Assembly: GCF_004004555.2 (NCBI RefSeq)
Contig: NZ_SACP01000003.1
Span: forward strand, 1 to 64,000
Source of the DNA: Methylobacterium oryzihabitans
Lineage (GTDB): Bacteria > Pseudomonadota > Alphaproteobacteria > Rhizobiales > Beijerinckiaceae
Reading direction: 5' to 3'
Length of the DNA: 64,000 bases
Below the pieces are notes generated by a model. It worked only from the letters and a program-made list of their open reading frames with translations, was not told where the DNA came from and searched no databases. Made by a program: the position numbers and the translations under genes. Within the stretch, counting starts at the first letter, position 1; each line of letters begins with the position of its first letter. Shown piece after piece: positions 17,178-26,696 of the stretch.

Positions 17178-18704
17178 GTGCACGACGTCATCAAGAAAGT
17201 CCTCTCGGCGCGCGTCTACGACGTGGCGACCGAGAGCCCGCTCGACCCGATGCCGCGCCTGTCGGCGCGCCTGGGCGCCGGCATCCTGCTCAAGCGCGAG
17301 GACCTGCAGCCGGTGTTCTCGTTCAAGCTGCGCGGCGCCTACAACAAGATGGCGAACCTGCCGCCGGAGGCGCTGGCCCGCGGGGTGATCTGCGCCTCGG
17401 CCGGCAACCACGCCCAGGGCGTGGCGCTGGCGGCGAACCGCCTCGGCGTCGCCGCGACGATCGTGATGCCGCGCACCACTCCCGGCATCAAGGTCGAGGC
17501 GGTGCGCGCCCGCGGCGGCCACGTGGTGCTGCACGGCGACGCCTTCGACGAGGCCTACGCCCACGCCAAGGCGCTCGAGGCCGAGCACGGCCTGACCTTC
17601 ATCCACCCCTACGACGACCCAGACGTGATCGCGGGCCAGGGCACGATCGGCAAGGAGATCCTGGAGCAGCATTCCGGGCCGATCGAGGCGATCTTCGTGC
17701 CGGTCGGCGGCGGCGGGCTCGCGGCCGGTGTCGCCACCTTCGTCAAGTTCCTGCGCCCCGGCACGAAGGTCTACGGCGTCGAGCCCGACGACGCCGCCAG
17801 CATGGCGGCCGCACTCGCCGCCGGCGAGCGGGTGGTGCTCGATCAGGTCGGGCTGTTCGCCGACGGCGTCGCGGTGCGGCAGGCGGGCGAGGAGACGTTC
17901 CGGCTCTGCCGCACGCATCTCGACGGCGTCATCACGGTCGACACCGACGCGATCTGCGCCGCGGTCAAGGACGTGTTCGACGACACCCGGGCGATGTCGG
18001 AGCCGTCGGGCGCCCTCGCGGTGGCCGGGCTGAAGGAGTACGTCGCCCGCGGGCTCGGCGCCGGCGGGACCCTGGTGGCGATCAACAGCGGCGCCAACCT
18101 GAACTTCAGCCGCCTGCGCCACATCGCCGAGCGGGCCGAGCTCGGCGAGCGCCGCGAGGTGCTGCTCGCCGTCACCATCCCGGAGCGGCCCGGCAGCTAC
18201 CGCGCCTTCATGGAGGCGATCGGCCCGCGGGCGGTGAGCGAGTTCAACTACCGCTACGCGGCGGGCTCGCCGGCGCACATCTTCGTCGGCGTCGAGGTGT
18301 CGGGCCCGTCCGAGAAGCGCGAGCTGATCGCGTCTCTGCGCGGGCGCGACTATCCCGTTCTCGACCTCAGCGACAACGAGATGGCGAAGGTCCACGTCCG
18401 CTACATGGTCGGCGGGCGCGTGCCGGGCCTGTCCGACGAGCGGCTGCTGCGCTTCGAGTTTCCGGAGCGGCCCGGCGCGCTGATGAAGTTCCTCGACAGC
18501 CTCAGCGACGACTGGAACATCTCGCTGTTCCACTACCGCAACCACGGCGCCGATTACGGCCGCGTGCTCGCCGGCATCCAGGTGCCGGAGGCCGAGCGCG
18601 GGCGGTTCCGCACCGCCCTGGAGGCGCTGGCCTATCCGTACTACGACGAATCCGACAATCCCGCCTTCCGGCTGTTCCTCGACGGCAGCGCGGCGGCGGC
18701 ATGA
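17178..18704 (+). CDS. ilvA: Threonine ammonia-lyase, biosynthetic
   Basis: A 508-residue fold-type II PLP enzyme that turns threonine into 2-oxobutanoate, the first step to isoleucine. The catalytic lysine is in VFSFKLRGAYN (about residue 50), the asparagine loop is SAGNHAQG, and the phosphate-binding loop is PVGGGGLAAG. After residue about 325 two ACT-like regulatory domains follow (VLLAVTIPERPGSYRAFM and RFEFPERPGALMKFLD), the layout of the isoleucine-inhibited form. The start is GTG 17178; the frame stays open upstream but lacks family similarity. The stop overlaps an in-frame alternative start of the next gene. Confidence 0.94.
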   Translation: MHDVIKKVLSARVYDVATESPLDPMPRLSARLGAGILLKREDLQPVFSFKLRGAYNKMANLPPEALARGVICASAGNHAQGVALAANRLGVAATIVMPRTTPGIKVEAVRARGGHVVLHGDAFDEAYAHAKALEAEHGLTFIHPYDDPDVIAGQGTIGKEILEQHSGPIEAIFVPVGGGGLAAGVATFVKFLRPGTKVYGVEPDDAASMAAALAAGERVVLDQVGLFADGVAVRQAGEETFRLCRTHLDGVITVDTDAICAAVKDVFDDTRAMSEPSGALAVAGLKEYVARGLGAGGTLVAINSGANLNFSRLRHIAERAELGERREVLLAVTIPERPGSYRAFMEAIGPRAVSEFNYRYAAGSPAHIFVGVEVSGPSEKRELIASLRGRDYPVLDLSDNEMAKVHVRYMVGGRVPGLSDERLLRFEFPERPGALMKFLDSLSDDWNISLFHYRNHGADYGRVLAGIQVPEAERGRFRTALEALAYPYYDESDNPAFRLFLDGSAAAA

Positions 18705-18754
18705 GGCAGGGCATGGACCATCCGGGCGCGGCGGGGGCAAGCGGGAGGAATGCG

Positions 18755-19348
18755 GTGAGGACGCGGAGAGCGGCGGGGCCGGGCATGCGCCTCGGCGGAC
18801 TGATCCTGCTCGCGGCCCTCGCCGCCGGCGAGGCCCGTGCCGACTGCACCCGCCTGCCCTCGGTCCAGACCCGGCCGCAGATCGCGGCCTTCCTGGTCCG
18901 GCCGGCCGGGCTGCTCGAGCGCTTCCCCACGGGCGGGAACCAGTTCTCGTCGACCATCCGCCTGTTCCTGTCCGTCGATCCGACCGCGACCCTGGACCCG
19001 GTCGTCAAGCTCATCCCGACCGCGAACCGGACCCAGAAGCGCGACATCGGGACCGGGTTCGCCCAGGCGATCCAGGCCTGCAACGCGGAGGCCGACAGCT
19101 ACGCGGCGCGGCGCCTGCAGGACGCGGCGCGCCGCGTCAGCGACGTCGAGTTCGGAGCCGGCTTCGCCCAGGGGGGCGTCGACCGGGCCACGACCGATCC
19201 GCGGCTGCGCACCGATCCGAGCTCGGCACTCGGGTCGGGCAGCCGGCGGATCTCGAATCCGGCCGTCAGCCCGTTCGATACCAAGGGGTCCCTTCCCGCC
19301 AGCCCGGAGCAGAAGCCGCTGCTGGATCCGTTCGCTCCGATGCGGTGA
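18755..19348 (+). CDS. Secreted protein of unknown function
   Basis: A 197-residue protein with an Arg-rich n-region and a hydrophobic core (LGGLILLAALAAGEARA), cleaved before Asp-Cys-Thr. The mature part has two cysteines (near residues 31 and 110), a region rich in Arg/Gln/Asp (AARRLQDAARRVSDVEF) and a Pro/Ser-rich tail. No family recognised. GTG 18755 is favoured by GGGAGGA 5 bases upstream; an ATG at 18701 overlapping the ilvA stop is the alternative but would put 18 odd residues before the signal peptide. Confidence 0.65.
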   Translation: MRTRRAAGPGMRLGGLILLAALAAGEARADCTRLPSVQTRPQIAAFLVRPAGLLERFPTGGNQFSSTIRLFLSVDPTATLDPVVKLIPTANRTQKRDIGTGFAQAIQACNAEADSYAARRLQDAARRVSDVEFGAGFAQGGVDRATTDPRLRTDPSSALGSGSRRISNPAVSPFDTKGSLPASPEQKPLLDPFAPMR

Positions 19349-19411
19349 CGGTGCCGCCTTGTTCCTGCCGCGGCGCCGTCGCACGGGGCGCGACCGGAGG
19401 GAGGCCCCGAC

Positions 19412-19936
19412 ATGATCCTGCTGCGCCACGGCCAGAGCGAGTTCAACCTGCATTACGGGGCGACCGGGATCGACCCCGACATCCCTGACGCGCCGCTGAC
19501 GCCCCTCGGCCGCGAGCAGGCCGAGGCCGCCGCCGCGGCGCTGGCCGGCGAGGACATCCGGCTGATCCTGTGCTCGCCCTACACCCGGGCGTTGCAGACC
19601 TCGGCCCCGGTGGCGCGCCGGCTCGGGCTGCCGGTGATCGTCACCGCGGCGGTGCGCGAGCGCCGGGCGGCGAGCTGCGACATCGGCTCGTGCCGCACCG
19701 ACCTCTCCCGGGCGTGGCCGGATCTCGACTTCGGCGCGATCGAGGAGGTGTGGTGGTCGCACGACATCGAGCCGCACGACGCCTTCGAGGCCCGCGCCGC
19801 CCTGTTCCGGCTGGAGCAGGAGCGGCACCCGGACTGGGCCCACACCCTGGTCGTCTGCCACTGGGGCTTCATCCAGGCGCTCACCGGCCAGGGCCTGCCG
19901 AACGGGCAGTGGGTGCGGGTCGCCGGGCCGGTCTGA
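19412..19936 (+). CDS. Histidine phosphatase family protein
   Basis: A 174-residue phosphoglycerate-mutase-like phosphatase. The phospho-accepting histidine is in the R-H-G motif of LLRHGQSEFN (about residues 5-7), and the second histidine is in VVCHWGFIQALTG (about 150). The substrate cannot be told. It has an excellent Shine-Dalgarno (GGAGGGAGG) before ATG 19412. It faces the 3' end of the minus-strand oligosaccharide operon with only 3 bases between stops, so no terminator fits between the two. Confidence 0.85.
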   Translation: MILLRHGQSEFNLHYGATGIDPDIPDAPLTPLGREQAEAAAAALAGEDIRLILCSPYTRALQTSAPVARRLGLPVIVTAAVRERRAASCDIGSCRTDLSRAWPDLDFGAIEEVWWSHDIEPHDAFEARAALFRLEQERHPDWAHTLVVCHWGFIQALTGQGLPNGQWVRVAGPV

Positions 19937-19939
19937 TCT

Positions 19940-20878
19940 TCAGGCCAATCCCGCCGGCTCCGGCAGCGGAGCCGCTGCGACGCCGACCCGTCCCGGGGCG
20001 TAGCGCCGGATCATCGCGGCGCAGAATTCCGCGAATTCCTCCGGCACCTGCGGCGCGCTGGTGTGGTGGGCGGCGATGCCGCGGTGCTCGGGCGTGAAGC
20101 AGAACGTCACCGTGGTCTCGAACTCGGCCAGCGCCGCCATCTGGCGGTCGAACCAGTCGAGGGCGCCGGGGCGGAAGCTGTCGGCCCAGGACAGGCCGGT
20201 GCGCAGGTGCGTCACCCCGAGCCGGCGCATCCAGGCGACCGCGTCGTCGAGGCGGTGATCCTCGAAGTGGAACCACTGACACAGGCCGAGATGCGGCGTG
20301 TGCCGGGCAAAGACCTCGAGGGCGGGCTTGGGCGTGCCGTCCTGGCGCAGCAGCCCCATGTGGAAGTGGCGGTAGTAGGACGAGCCCTCCGCCTCCTTGT
20401 GGCGGGTGGTGGCCTCCCATTCCCGCGGCAGGTCGTAGAGGCTGTACCAGTGGATGCGCGGCGCCCGGCCGACCAGCAGCTCGGCGGTGCGTTGGAGGCC
20501 CCAGGCCTGGACCTCGTCGGCGCCGAACGTCGAGACGCCGACCTCCGACACCCAGACCGGCAGCCCGGTCACGGCGCGGATCTCGTCGATCTTCTCCGGC
20601 CAGTCGTGGATCCGCCACAGGTTCCAGTCAAGGGGGAAGCCGTGGACCGCCACCGCGTCGAGCCCGTCGAGGGCGCCCAGTTCGTCCATGCGCCGGATGA
20701 AGCCCGGATCGATCGGCGAGATGCCGCCGAGCACCTGCGGCAGGTCCGGGTTCTCGACCCGGATCGCCCGCGACGCGCCCCGCACCATCGCGCCGAACCG
20801 CGACCAGTCGGGGTCGATCCCGGGGTCCCAGTGCGACTTGTTGTTGGGCTCGTTCCAGAGCATCGCGGCTTCGATCAT
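19940..20878 (-). CDS. Circularly permuted clan-A-type glycoside hydrolase (beta-xylosidase-like)
   Basis: A 312-residue protein with clan GH-A features. The acid/base motif W-N-E-P is at residues 8-11 (Glu10), the nucleophile motif WVSEVG has Glu112, and the barrel-strand-8 motif IHWYSLYD is at about 142-149. In GH-A barrels N-E-P ends strand 4, so about 130 residues should precede it. Those strands are instead found after residue 195: QWFHFEDHRLDDAVAWMRRL, GVTHLRTGLSW, a WFD helix and TVTFCFTP, ending AAMIRRYAPG. The chain thus runs strands 4-8 then 1-3. The start overlaps the methyltransferase stop by 4 bases (ATGA), supporting it. No signal peptide: cytoplasmic. Last gene of the 12-gene operon. 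Substrate unknown; xylosides are plausible given the UDP-xylose enzyme. Confidence 0.75.
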   Translation of the reverse strand: MIEAAMLWNEPNNKSHWDPGIDPDWSRFGAMVRGASRAIRVENPDLPQVLGGISPIDPGFIRRMDELGALDGLDAVAVHGFPLDWNLWRIHDWPEKIDEIRAVTGLPVWVSEVGVSTFGADEVQAWGLQRTAELLVGRAPRIHWYSLYDLPREWEATTRHKEAEGSSYYRHFHMGLLRQDGTPKPALEVFARHTPHLGLCQWFHFEDHRLDDAVAWMRRLGVTHLRTGLSWADSFRPGALDWFDRQMAALAEFETTVTFCFTPEHRGIAAHHTSAPQVPEEFAEFCAAMIRRYAPGRVGVAAAPLPEPAGLA

Positions 20879-21687
20879 GCGGTCTCGCTGGGGCTGGCCG
20901 GGGCGGCCGGGTAGACGGGTCCCTCGCCGCGATAGGGCAGGGGGGCGGCCTCGCAGACGTACACCTCGGCCTCCGGGTGGGCGGCGATGCGAAAGCCGCT
21001 CGCCCGGAGCATCGCCTCGGTGGCGGCGCGGTTGGGGATCCACCAGTTGGTCGGATCGCCCGCGTAGGCGTGCTCGACGAAGTGCAGGCGCGGGTAACCC
21101 GGCTCCTCGAACTGGTCCATGTCCCAGAAATCGTAGTCCGGGGCGAGCGCCGCCACCGTCCGGCTGCCGCGCTGCATCGACTGGAACACCAGCAGCCCGT
21201 CGGCGACGTGGGTGCGGATGAGGTCGAGGGCCAGCAGCGGGTGGCGCAGGTGGTAGAGCACGCCCATGAACAGGACGAGGTCGAACCGCTCGCCCAGCGC
21301 CCCGACGTCGTAGACCGAGAGCCGGCGGAACTCGATCTCGACCCCGGCCCGGGCGGCGGCGAAGCGCCCCTGCGCGAGGTAGCGCTCGTCGGAATCGACC
21401 GCCACCACCCGTGCGGCGCCCCGGCGCTTCATCGCGATGGCGTAGAAGCCGCCGTTGCAGCCGATGTCGAGGACGCTGCGGCCGGTCAGGTCGGCGGGGA
21501 GTGCGTCGGCGAAGCGGCGCCACTTCACCGCCGGGTAGTCGCCGAGGAAGTGGTCCGGCGCCGTCGTCACCCCGCCGCCGAGGTCGATGTTGTGGAACCA
21601 CGGCCCGAGCGCCGCGATCTCGCGGCGCAGGGCCGCCTCGTCGGCGTCAGCCATCGGGGCGCCGGCGGGGGGAACGGGTTCCGTCAT
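20875..21687 (-). CDS. SAM-dependent methyltransferase, CmoB-like (possibly the TIGR04290 family)
   Basis: A 270-residue Rossmann methyltransferase. Motif I is VLDIGCNGGFYAIAM (about 72-86), the acidic residue ending strand 2 is in VVAVDSDERY, and motif IV is FDLVLFMGVLYHLRHP. The N-terminal GPWFHNIDLGGG resembles CmoB-type enzymes but the rest differs and no tRNA substrate is implied. I recall a family of this kind (TIGR04290) tied to glycosyltransferase clusters; not verified. Overlaps its neighbours by 4 bases on both sides. It probably methylates the sugar product or an intermediate. Confidence 0.82.
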   Translation of the reverse strand: MTEPVPPAGAPMADADEAALRREIAALGPWFHNIDLGGGVTTAPDHFLGDYPAVKWRRFADALPADLTGRSVLDIGCNGGFYAIAMKRRGAARVVAVDSDERYLAQGRFAAARAGVEIEFRRLSVYDVGALGERFDLVLFMGVLYHLRHPLLALDLIRTHVADGLLVFQSMQRGSRTVAALAPDYDFWDMDQFEEPGYPRLHFVEHAYAGDPTNWWIPNRAATEAMLRASGFRIAAHPEAEVYVCEAAPLPYRGEGPVYPAAPASPSETA

Positions 21688-22292
21688 GGCGCCACCCGCT
21701 CGTTGAGACCCAGCACCCGGCCACGGCCGGGCACCCGGCCACCGCCGGCCCACAGCTCCACCATGCTGACCGAGGCCGGCGCCACCTCGATCCGGTGCCA
21801 GGCGTCGAGCGGCAGGCCGAGGACGTGGAGCAGGGCGGCGCGGATCACCTCGCCGTGGCCGACCAGGATCGCCGCATTCCCGGCCTCGGCGAGCCGGTCC
21901 ATCAGCCCGACGATGCGGTCTTGCGCCTGCGCCATGCTCTCGCCGCCCGGCGGGCGGGCGCTGCCGCGGCGCTCGTTCCAGGCCCGCCAGTCCGGGTCGC
22001 CGTCGAGATCGGCGAAGCCGCGTCCGGTCCAGGCCCCGAAATCGATCTCGTCGAGGTCGTCCGCGACCTCCGCCGTCAGCCCGAGGGCCGCGGCGACCGG
22101 CGCGGCGGTGGCGCCCGCCCGCGGCTGCGGGCTGGTCAGGACCCGCTCGGCGCCGCAGCCGGCGAGGCGCCGCGCCAGGGCGTCGGCCTCTTCCAGCCCG
22201 GCCGCGTCGAGGGTGACGCCCGGCATGCGCCCGCACAGCACCGAGCCGACGCGCCCGTGCGAGGCGTGGCGCACGAGGCGCAGGACCGTCAC
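21684..22292 (-). CDS. Histidine phosphatase in the oligosaccharide operon
   Basis: A 202-residue phosphoglycerate-mutase-type phosphatase. The first motif is LVRHASH (the usual R-H-G is R-H-A here), then an acidic residue in [10 protein letters not shown], and the second histidine in [15 protein letters not shown] 22292 overlaps the stop of the inositol phosphate synthase gene and has GGAGG just upstream. By position it might remove phosphate from inositol-1-phosphate, since no inositol monophosphatase gene is present, but this is inference. Confidence 0.82.
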   Translation of the reverse strand: MTVLRLVRHASHGRVGSVLCGRMPGVTLDAAGLEEADALARRLAGCGAERVLTSPQPRAGATAAPVAAALGLTAEVADDLDEIDFGAWTGRGFADLDGDPDWRAWNERRGSARPPGGESMAQAQDRIVGLMDRLAEAGNAAILVGHGEVIRAALLHVLGLPLDAWHRIEVAPASVSMVELWAGGGRVPGRGRVLGLNERVAP

Positions 22293-23392
22293 GCCACCTC
22301 CGCGGCGGCGAGGTCGGGCTCGCCGTCGATGAAGCGCAGGGTGTGCGCCCGCGCCTCGCCGTCGGTGAACTGCACCGGCGGCGACTTCATGAAGTAGCTC
22401 GACGGACCGACCAGCGCGCCGCCGAGGCCGCGGTCGAGGCCGAGCCGGGCGCAGCGCACCGCGTCGATGACGATGCCGGCGGAGTTCGGCGAGTCCCACA
22501 CCTCCAGCTTCAGTTCGAGGTTGAGCGGCACCCCGCCGAAGGCGGTGCCCTCGAGCCGGATATGCGCCCATTTGCGATCGGTGAGCCATGGCACGTGGTC
22601 GCTCGGACCGACATGGATGTCGTCCGGGTCGAGGATTCCGTCGAGCTGGCTGGTGACGGCGCGGGTCTTGGACAGCTTCTTCGATTCGAGCCGCTCGCGC
22701 TCCAGCATGTTCTTGAAGTCGGCGTTGCCGCCGAAATTGAGCTGGTAGGTGCGGTCGAGCCGCACGCCGCGCTCGCGCAGCAGGTTGGCGAGCACCCGGT
22801 GGACGATGGTGGCGCCGACCTGGCTCTTGATGTCGTCGCCGACGAGCGGCAGCCGCCGCTCCTCGAAGCGCCGGCGCCAGGACGGGTCGGAGGCGATGAA
22901 GACCGGGATGCAGTTGACGAAGGCGCAGCCGGCTTCGAGGGCGCGCTCGGCGTAGAACTCCGTCGCCCGCTGCGACCCGACCGGCAGGTAGGAGACCAGC
23001 ACCTCGGTCCCGGTCCGCCTCAGCTCGGCGGTCACGTCGGCCTCCGGCGCCTCGGATTCGGGGATCTCGTCGCGCAGGTAGCGGCCGAGCCCGTCGAGGG
23101 TCGGGCCCCGGCGCACCACGATCCCGCTCTCCGGCACCCGGGCGAAGATCTCGGTGTTGTTCGGCGGCGCCAGGATCGCGTCGGCGAGGTCGCGGCCGAC
23201 CTTCGCGGCCGCGATGTCGAAGGCCGAGGCGATCTCGACGTCGCCGACGTGGTAGCCGCCGAGCGCGACGTTCATCAGGCCCGGCACCGCCTCGTTGGAG
23301 CGGGCGTCGCGGTAATGGTGCAGCCCCTGCACGAAGGAGGAGGCGCAGTTGCCGACCCCGACGAGGCCGACGCGGATCGACTTGCGGCTCAT
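22289..23392 (-). CDS. myo-Inositol-1-phosphate synthase
   Basis: A 367-residue enzyme of the short, actinobacterial/archaeal-like type that converts glucose-6-phosphate to inositol-1-phosphate with NAD. The Rossmann motif [16 protein letters not shown] opens the protein, and family motifs [12 protein letters not shown] and [20 protein letters not shown] are intact. The ATG at 23392 is favoured over the adjacent GTG at 23395 because GGAGG is then 5 bases away. It lies 36 bases after the UXS gene, the only real gap in the operon. It gives the strongest clue to an inositol-containing product. Confidence 0.92.
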   Translation of the reverse strand: MSRKSIRVGLVGVGNCASSFVQGLHHYRDARSNEAVPGLMNVALGGYHVGDVEIASAFDIAAAKVGRDLADAILAPPNNTEIFARVPESGIVVRRGPTLDGLGRYLRDEIPESEAPEADVTAELRRTGTEVLVSYLPVGSQRATEFYAERALEAGCAFVNCIPVFIASDPSWRRRFEERRLPLVGDDIKSQVGATIVHRVLANLLRERGVRLDRTYQLNFGGNADFKNMLERERLESKKLSKTRAVTSQLDGILDPDDIHVGPSDHVPWLTDRKWAHIRLEGTAFGGVPLNLELKLEVWDSPNSAGIVIDAVRCARLGLDRGLGGALVGPSSYFMKSPPVQFTDGEARAHTLRFIDGEPDLAAAEVA

Positions 23393-23428
23393 CACCGCCT
23401 CCGGCGTGCGAGAGGGGAGGACATCGGA

Positions 23429-24436
23429 TCAGGCAAGGGCCGGCTCCCCGGGTTGCGCGGCCGGCCGGCCGCGGGCGCGCTCGGCCAGTTCGTCGGCGAA
23501 CCACGTCAGCGTCGCCTTCAGCCCGTCCTCGAGGGCGACCCGGGGCGCCCAGGCGAGCAGGGTGCGGGCGCGGGTGATGTCGGGGCGCCGGCGCCGCGGG
23601 TCGTCCACCGGCAGCGGGCGGTGGACGATCTCGGACGCCGTTCCGGTGAGCCGGACCACCCGGGCGACGAGGTCGGCGACCGTCAGCTCGTGCGGGTTGC
23701 CGAGGTTGACCGGGCCGCCGAGCGGACCGTCGTGGTGCATCAGCCGCATCATCCCGTCGACGAGGTCGCTGGCGAAGCAGAACGAGCGGGTCTGCCGGCC
23801 ATCGCCGTAGAGGGTGATGTCGTCGCCGGCGAGCGCCTGGCAGATGACGTTGGAGACGACCCGGCCGTCGTCGGCCCGCATCCTGGGCCCGTAGGTGTTG
23901 AAGATCCGGGCGACCCGCACGTCGAGGCCGTGGACGCGCTCGAAGTCGAACACGAGGCTCTCGGCAGCGCGCTTGCCCTCGTCGTAGCAGGCCCGCGGCC
24001 CGGTCGGGTTGACGTTGCCCCAGTAGGATTCCTGCTGCGGGTGCACGTCCGGGTCGCCGTAGACCTCGCTGGTCGAGGCCTGGAGGAAGCGGGCCCCGTT
24101 CTCGCGGGCGAGTTCGAGCAGGCGGTGGGTGCCGACGACGCTGGTCATCATCGTGTGAAGGGGGTCGGCCTGATAGTGCGGCGGCGAGGCGGCGCAGGCG
24201 AGGTTGAACACCCGGTCGAAGCGCGGCAGCGCCGGCAGCGGCGCGGTGATGTCGGCCTCGACCAGATCGAAGCGCGGCTCGCGGGCGAGATGCGCGAGGT
24301 TGACCCGCCGGCCGGTGAGGAAGCTGTCGAGGCAGGTCACCCGCGCGCCCTCGGCGAGCAGCGCGTCGACGAGGTGCGAGCCGATGAAGCCGGCGCCTCC
24401 GGCGACCAGGACCTGCGTGGTTCGTCCGTTCTTCAT
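23429..24436 (-). CDS. UDP-glucuronate decarboxylase-type SDR (UDP-xylose synthase)
   Basis: A 335-residue extended SDR. The NAD loop is GGAGFIGSHL, the active site has STSEVYGDP and Y-x-x-x-K in CYDEGKRAAE, and the signature HPQQESYWGNVNPTGPRACY follows the known UXS pattern closely. The predicted product is UDP-xylose, made from UDP-glucuronate. The ATG overlaps the preceding stop (ATGA). It is the donor-making enzyme for at least one of the downstream glycosyltransferases. Confidence 0.88.
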   Translation of the reverse strand: MKNGRTTQVLVAGGAGFIGSHLVDALLAEGARVTCLDSFLTGRRVNLAHLAREPRFDLVEADITAPLPALPRFDRVFNLACAASPPHYQADPLHTMMTSVVGTHRLLELARENGARFLQASTSEVYGDPDVHPQQESYWGNVNPTGPRACYDEGKRAAESLVFDFERVHGLDVRVARIFNTYGPRMRADDGRVVSNVICQALAGDDITLYGDGRQTRSFCFASDLVDGMMRLMHHDGPLGGPVNLGNPHELTVADLVARVVRLTGTASEIVHRPLPVDDPRRRRPDITRARTLLAWAPRVALEDGLKATLTWFADELAERARGRPAAQPGEPALA

Positions 24437-25587
24437 GCGGTCGGCCCTCCCTCGGTGAGCGTGTTCGTGACCATCGTGGCCCGCATCGCGGGGTTCCTGG
24501 CGGTGCCGGCGCGGAGTTCGGCGGCCTCGCGCAGATGCCGCTCCAGCTCGGCCGCCCGGTGCGCGGCGGTGTGGCGGCGCAGGACGCTGGCGCGGGCGGC
24601 CGCGCCGAGGCGGCGGCGCTCGGCCTCGGGCTGCACGGCGAGGATCGCCAGCACCTCGTCGGCGGTGTCGACCGGCAGGATCTCGCGGCCGGGGACCAGC
24701 ACGGTGTCGAGCCCGTCCCAGCGGTCGGACAGGATCGGCGTGCCGATGGCGGCGGCCTCGAACAGGCGCACGCTCGGGCTGTAGCCGGCGCGGATCATGT
24801 CGGCCCGGGTGACGTTCAGGGTGTAGCGGCTCGCCGCGTAGAAGTCGGGATGCGCCTCCGGCGGCAGGTGCTCGATGCGCTCGACATTGGCCGGCCAGTC
24901 GATCTGCGCCGGGTATTGCGGCCCGGCGACGGCGCAGCGCAGCCCCGGCTCCCGGCGCGCCGGCTCCAGCAGCAGCCGGTCGAGGGTCGGCTGCCGGTCC
25001 GGGCTGTAGGTGCCGAGATAGGACAGGTCGTAGCGGGCCGGGCGATCGAGCGGCGGATAGGCGTCGGGATCGACCGAGCAGTACAGCGCCCGCGCCGCCG
25101 GCGAGCCGTAACGCCGCTCCAGGAGGTCGAGGGTCGGCCCGCCGGTGAACGACAGGTAGAGGTCGTAGCCGGCGATCAGGTCGGGCGTCAGGTATTCGTG
25201 GTCGCCCCGGTCGAGCTTCGCCAGGGTGACCGGGGTGTCGATGTCGTAGAAGGCGCGCACGCCGGACGCCCAGTCGAGCACCCGCTCCCCGACCGCGACG
25301 CCGTCCGGCACGTAGGAGCCGACCACCACGGCGTCGGCCTCCGCGATGGCGCCGCGGAAGCGGGCTTCGAGGTCGTCGAGGCCGGCATAGAGCGCGAAGC
25401 GGCAGAAATCCGGCCGCGGCAGGTCGCGGTGGGCGGCGTACCAGGGCACGTCGCGCTCCAGGAACAGCACGTCGTGGCCGCTTGCGGCGACGGCGCGCAG
25501 GAGCGCACGGTAGGTCGTGGCGTGGCCGTTGCCCCAGGACGAGGACAGGCTGAGGCCGAGGACGACCAGGGAGAGCGGGGCGCTCAC
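24433..25587 (-). CDS. CgeB-like glycosyltransferase, copy 1
   Basis: A 384-residue GT-B-fold protein resembling the CgeB family. The N-terminal half starts with LSLSSSWGNGHATTYRALLR, and the C-terminal donor-binding half has YDLSYLGTYSPDRQPTLDRL and a conserved SVRLFEAAAIGTPILSD stretch. It shares layout and the xSSSWGNGxxTxYRxLLR opening with the next two genes, so the three are tandem paralogues. The start is GTG 25587 overlapping the upstream stop. Donor and acceptor unknown. Confidence 0.82.
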   Translation of the reverse strand: MSAPLSLVVLGLSLSSSWGNGHATTYRALLRAVAASGHDVLFLERDVPWYAAHRDLPRPDFCRFALYAGLDDLEARFRGAIAEADAVVVGSYVPDGVAVGERVLDWASGVRAFYDIDTPVTLAKLDRGDHEYLTPDLIAGYDLYLSFTGGPTLDLLERRYGSPAARALYCSVDPDAYPPLDRPARYDLSYLGTYSPDRQPTLDRLLLEPARREPGLRCAVAGPQYPAQIDWPANVERIEHLPPEAHPDFYAASRYTLNVTRADMIRAGYSPSVRLFEAAAIGTPILSDRWDGLDTVLVPGREILPVDTADEVLAILAVQPEAERRRLGAAARASVLRRHTAAHRAAELERHLREAAELRAGTARNPAMRATMVTNTLTEGGPTA

Positions 25588-26696
25588 GCGACGCTCCGGG
25601 CCGGGGCGGCCTGCCCGGCGCGCTTGCGCGCCACCGCGTCGCGCAGGATCGCGTCGACCCCGGCGCCGCGATGGGCGTAGGTGTGCTCGGCGATGATGCG
25701 GGCGCGCGCCGCCGCGCCGACCGCCCGGGCCCGCTCGGGGGTGAGGGCGGCGAGGTGCCCGGCGACGTCGTGGCCGTCGCGGGCGACCAGCACCTCCTCG
25801 CCTTCCTTGAGGAACAGGTCGAGGCCCTCCCAGGCATCGGTGACGAGGCAGGCGCCGGCGCCGGCGGCCTCGAACACCCGCGTCGCCGGCGAGAAGCCCA
25901 CCGCCGCCATGCTGTCGCGGGCGATGTTGAGCACCGCGAGCGGGGTCGCGTTGAAGGCGTTGTGCTCGCGGGTCGAGACGTGGCCGAGATGGCGCACGTT
26001 GCCGGGCATCGCCTTGCTCTCCCAGCCGCTGCCGCCGATCAGGAAGGCGCGCTCCGGCAGGTGCCGCGCCGCGTCGAGGAAGAACGTGTCCACCCGCGCC
26101 TCGCGGTCGGGCAGGCGGTTGCCCAGGAAGGCGAGGTCGGCGGAGAAGCGCGGATCCGGCGGCACCGGGTGGTGGGTCGCGGGGTCGAGGGCGTTGTAGA
26201 TCGGGATGCAGGCCCGGGCGCCGAAGCCCTCGTAGGCGGCGACCACCGGCGGGCCGCCGCCATAGGTCAGCACGAGGTCGAGGCCGGGCAGGACCCGGTG
26301 GGTCGGGTGGCCGGGATCGGCGCGCAGCTCCGCCAGGGTCGCGGGGGCGTCGACGTCCCAGAAGATCGTCACGGCGGCCGGGTCCGCCGCCGCGGCGAGG
26401 CCGGCGAGCAATTCGTCGTCGAACACGCCGACGCCGCTCGCCTTCACCACCACGTCGGCGCCGGCCGCCTCGGCCACCACCGCCCGCATCGCCTCGGGCG
26501 TCGCCGGGTAGACGCTCACCGCGGCCCAGTCGGGCGGGTCGATGTCGCGGTGGCTCTGGCGGTCGAAGGCGTCGGGCTCGTAGAAGGTGATCTCGTAGCC
26601 GCGCCCGGCGAGGTCGCGCAGCAGCCCCCGGTAATAGGTGGCGGCGCCGTTCCAGTACGACGACAGCAGGCTCGAACCGTAGAAACTCAGCTTCAC
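25584..26696 (-). CDS. CgeB-like glycosyltransferase, copy 2
   Basis: A 370-residue paralogue of the flanking genes: YGSSLLSSYWNGAATYYRGL at the N-terminus, FSADLAFLGNRLPDREARVD and [18 protein letters not shown] in the C-terminal half. Probably transfers a different sugar or acts at a different position than copies 1 and 3. GTG 26696 overlaps the previous stop by 4 bases and is preceded by GGAGG. Confidence 0.82.
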   Translation of the reverse strand: MKLSFYGSSLLSSYWNGAATYYRGLLRDLAGRGYEITFYEPDAFDRQSHRDIDPPDWAAVSVYPATPEAMRAVVAEAAGADVVVKASGVGVFDDELLAGLAAAADPAAVTIFWDVDAPATLAELRADPGHPTHRVLPGLDLVLTYGGGPPVVAAYEGFGARACIPIYNALDPATHHPVPPDPRFSADLAFLGNRLPDREARVDTFFLDAARHLPERAFLIGGSGWESKAMPGNVRHLGHVSTREHNAFNATPLAVLNIARDSMAAVGFSPATRVFEAAGAGACLVTDAWEGLDLFLKEGEEVLVARDGHDVAGHLAALTPERARAVGAAARARIIAEHTYAHRGAGVDAILRDAVARKRAGQAAPARSVA

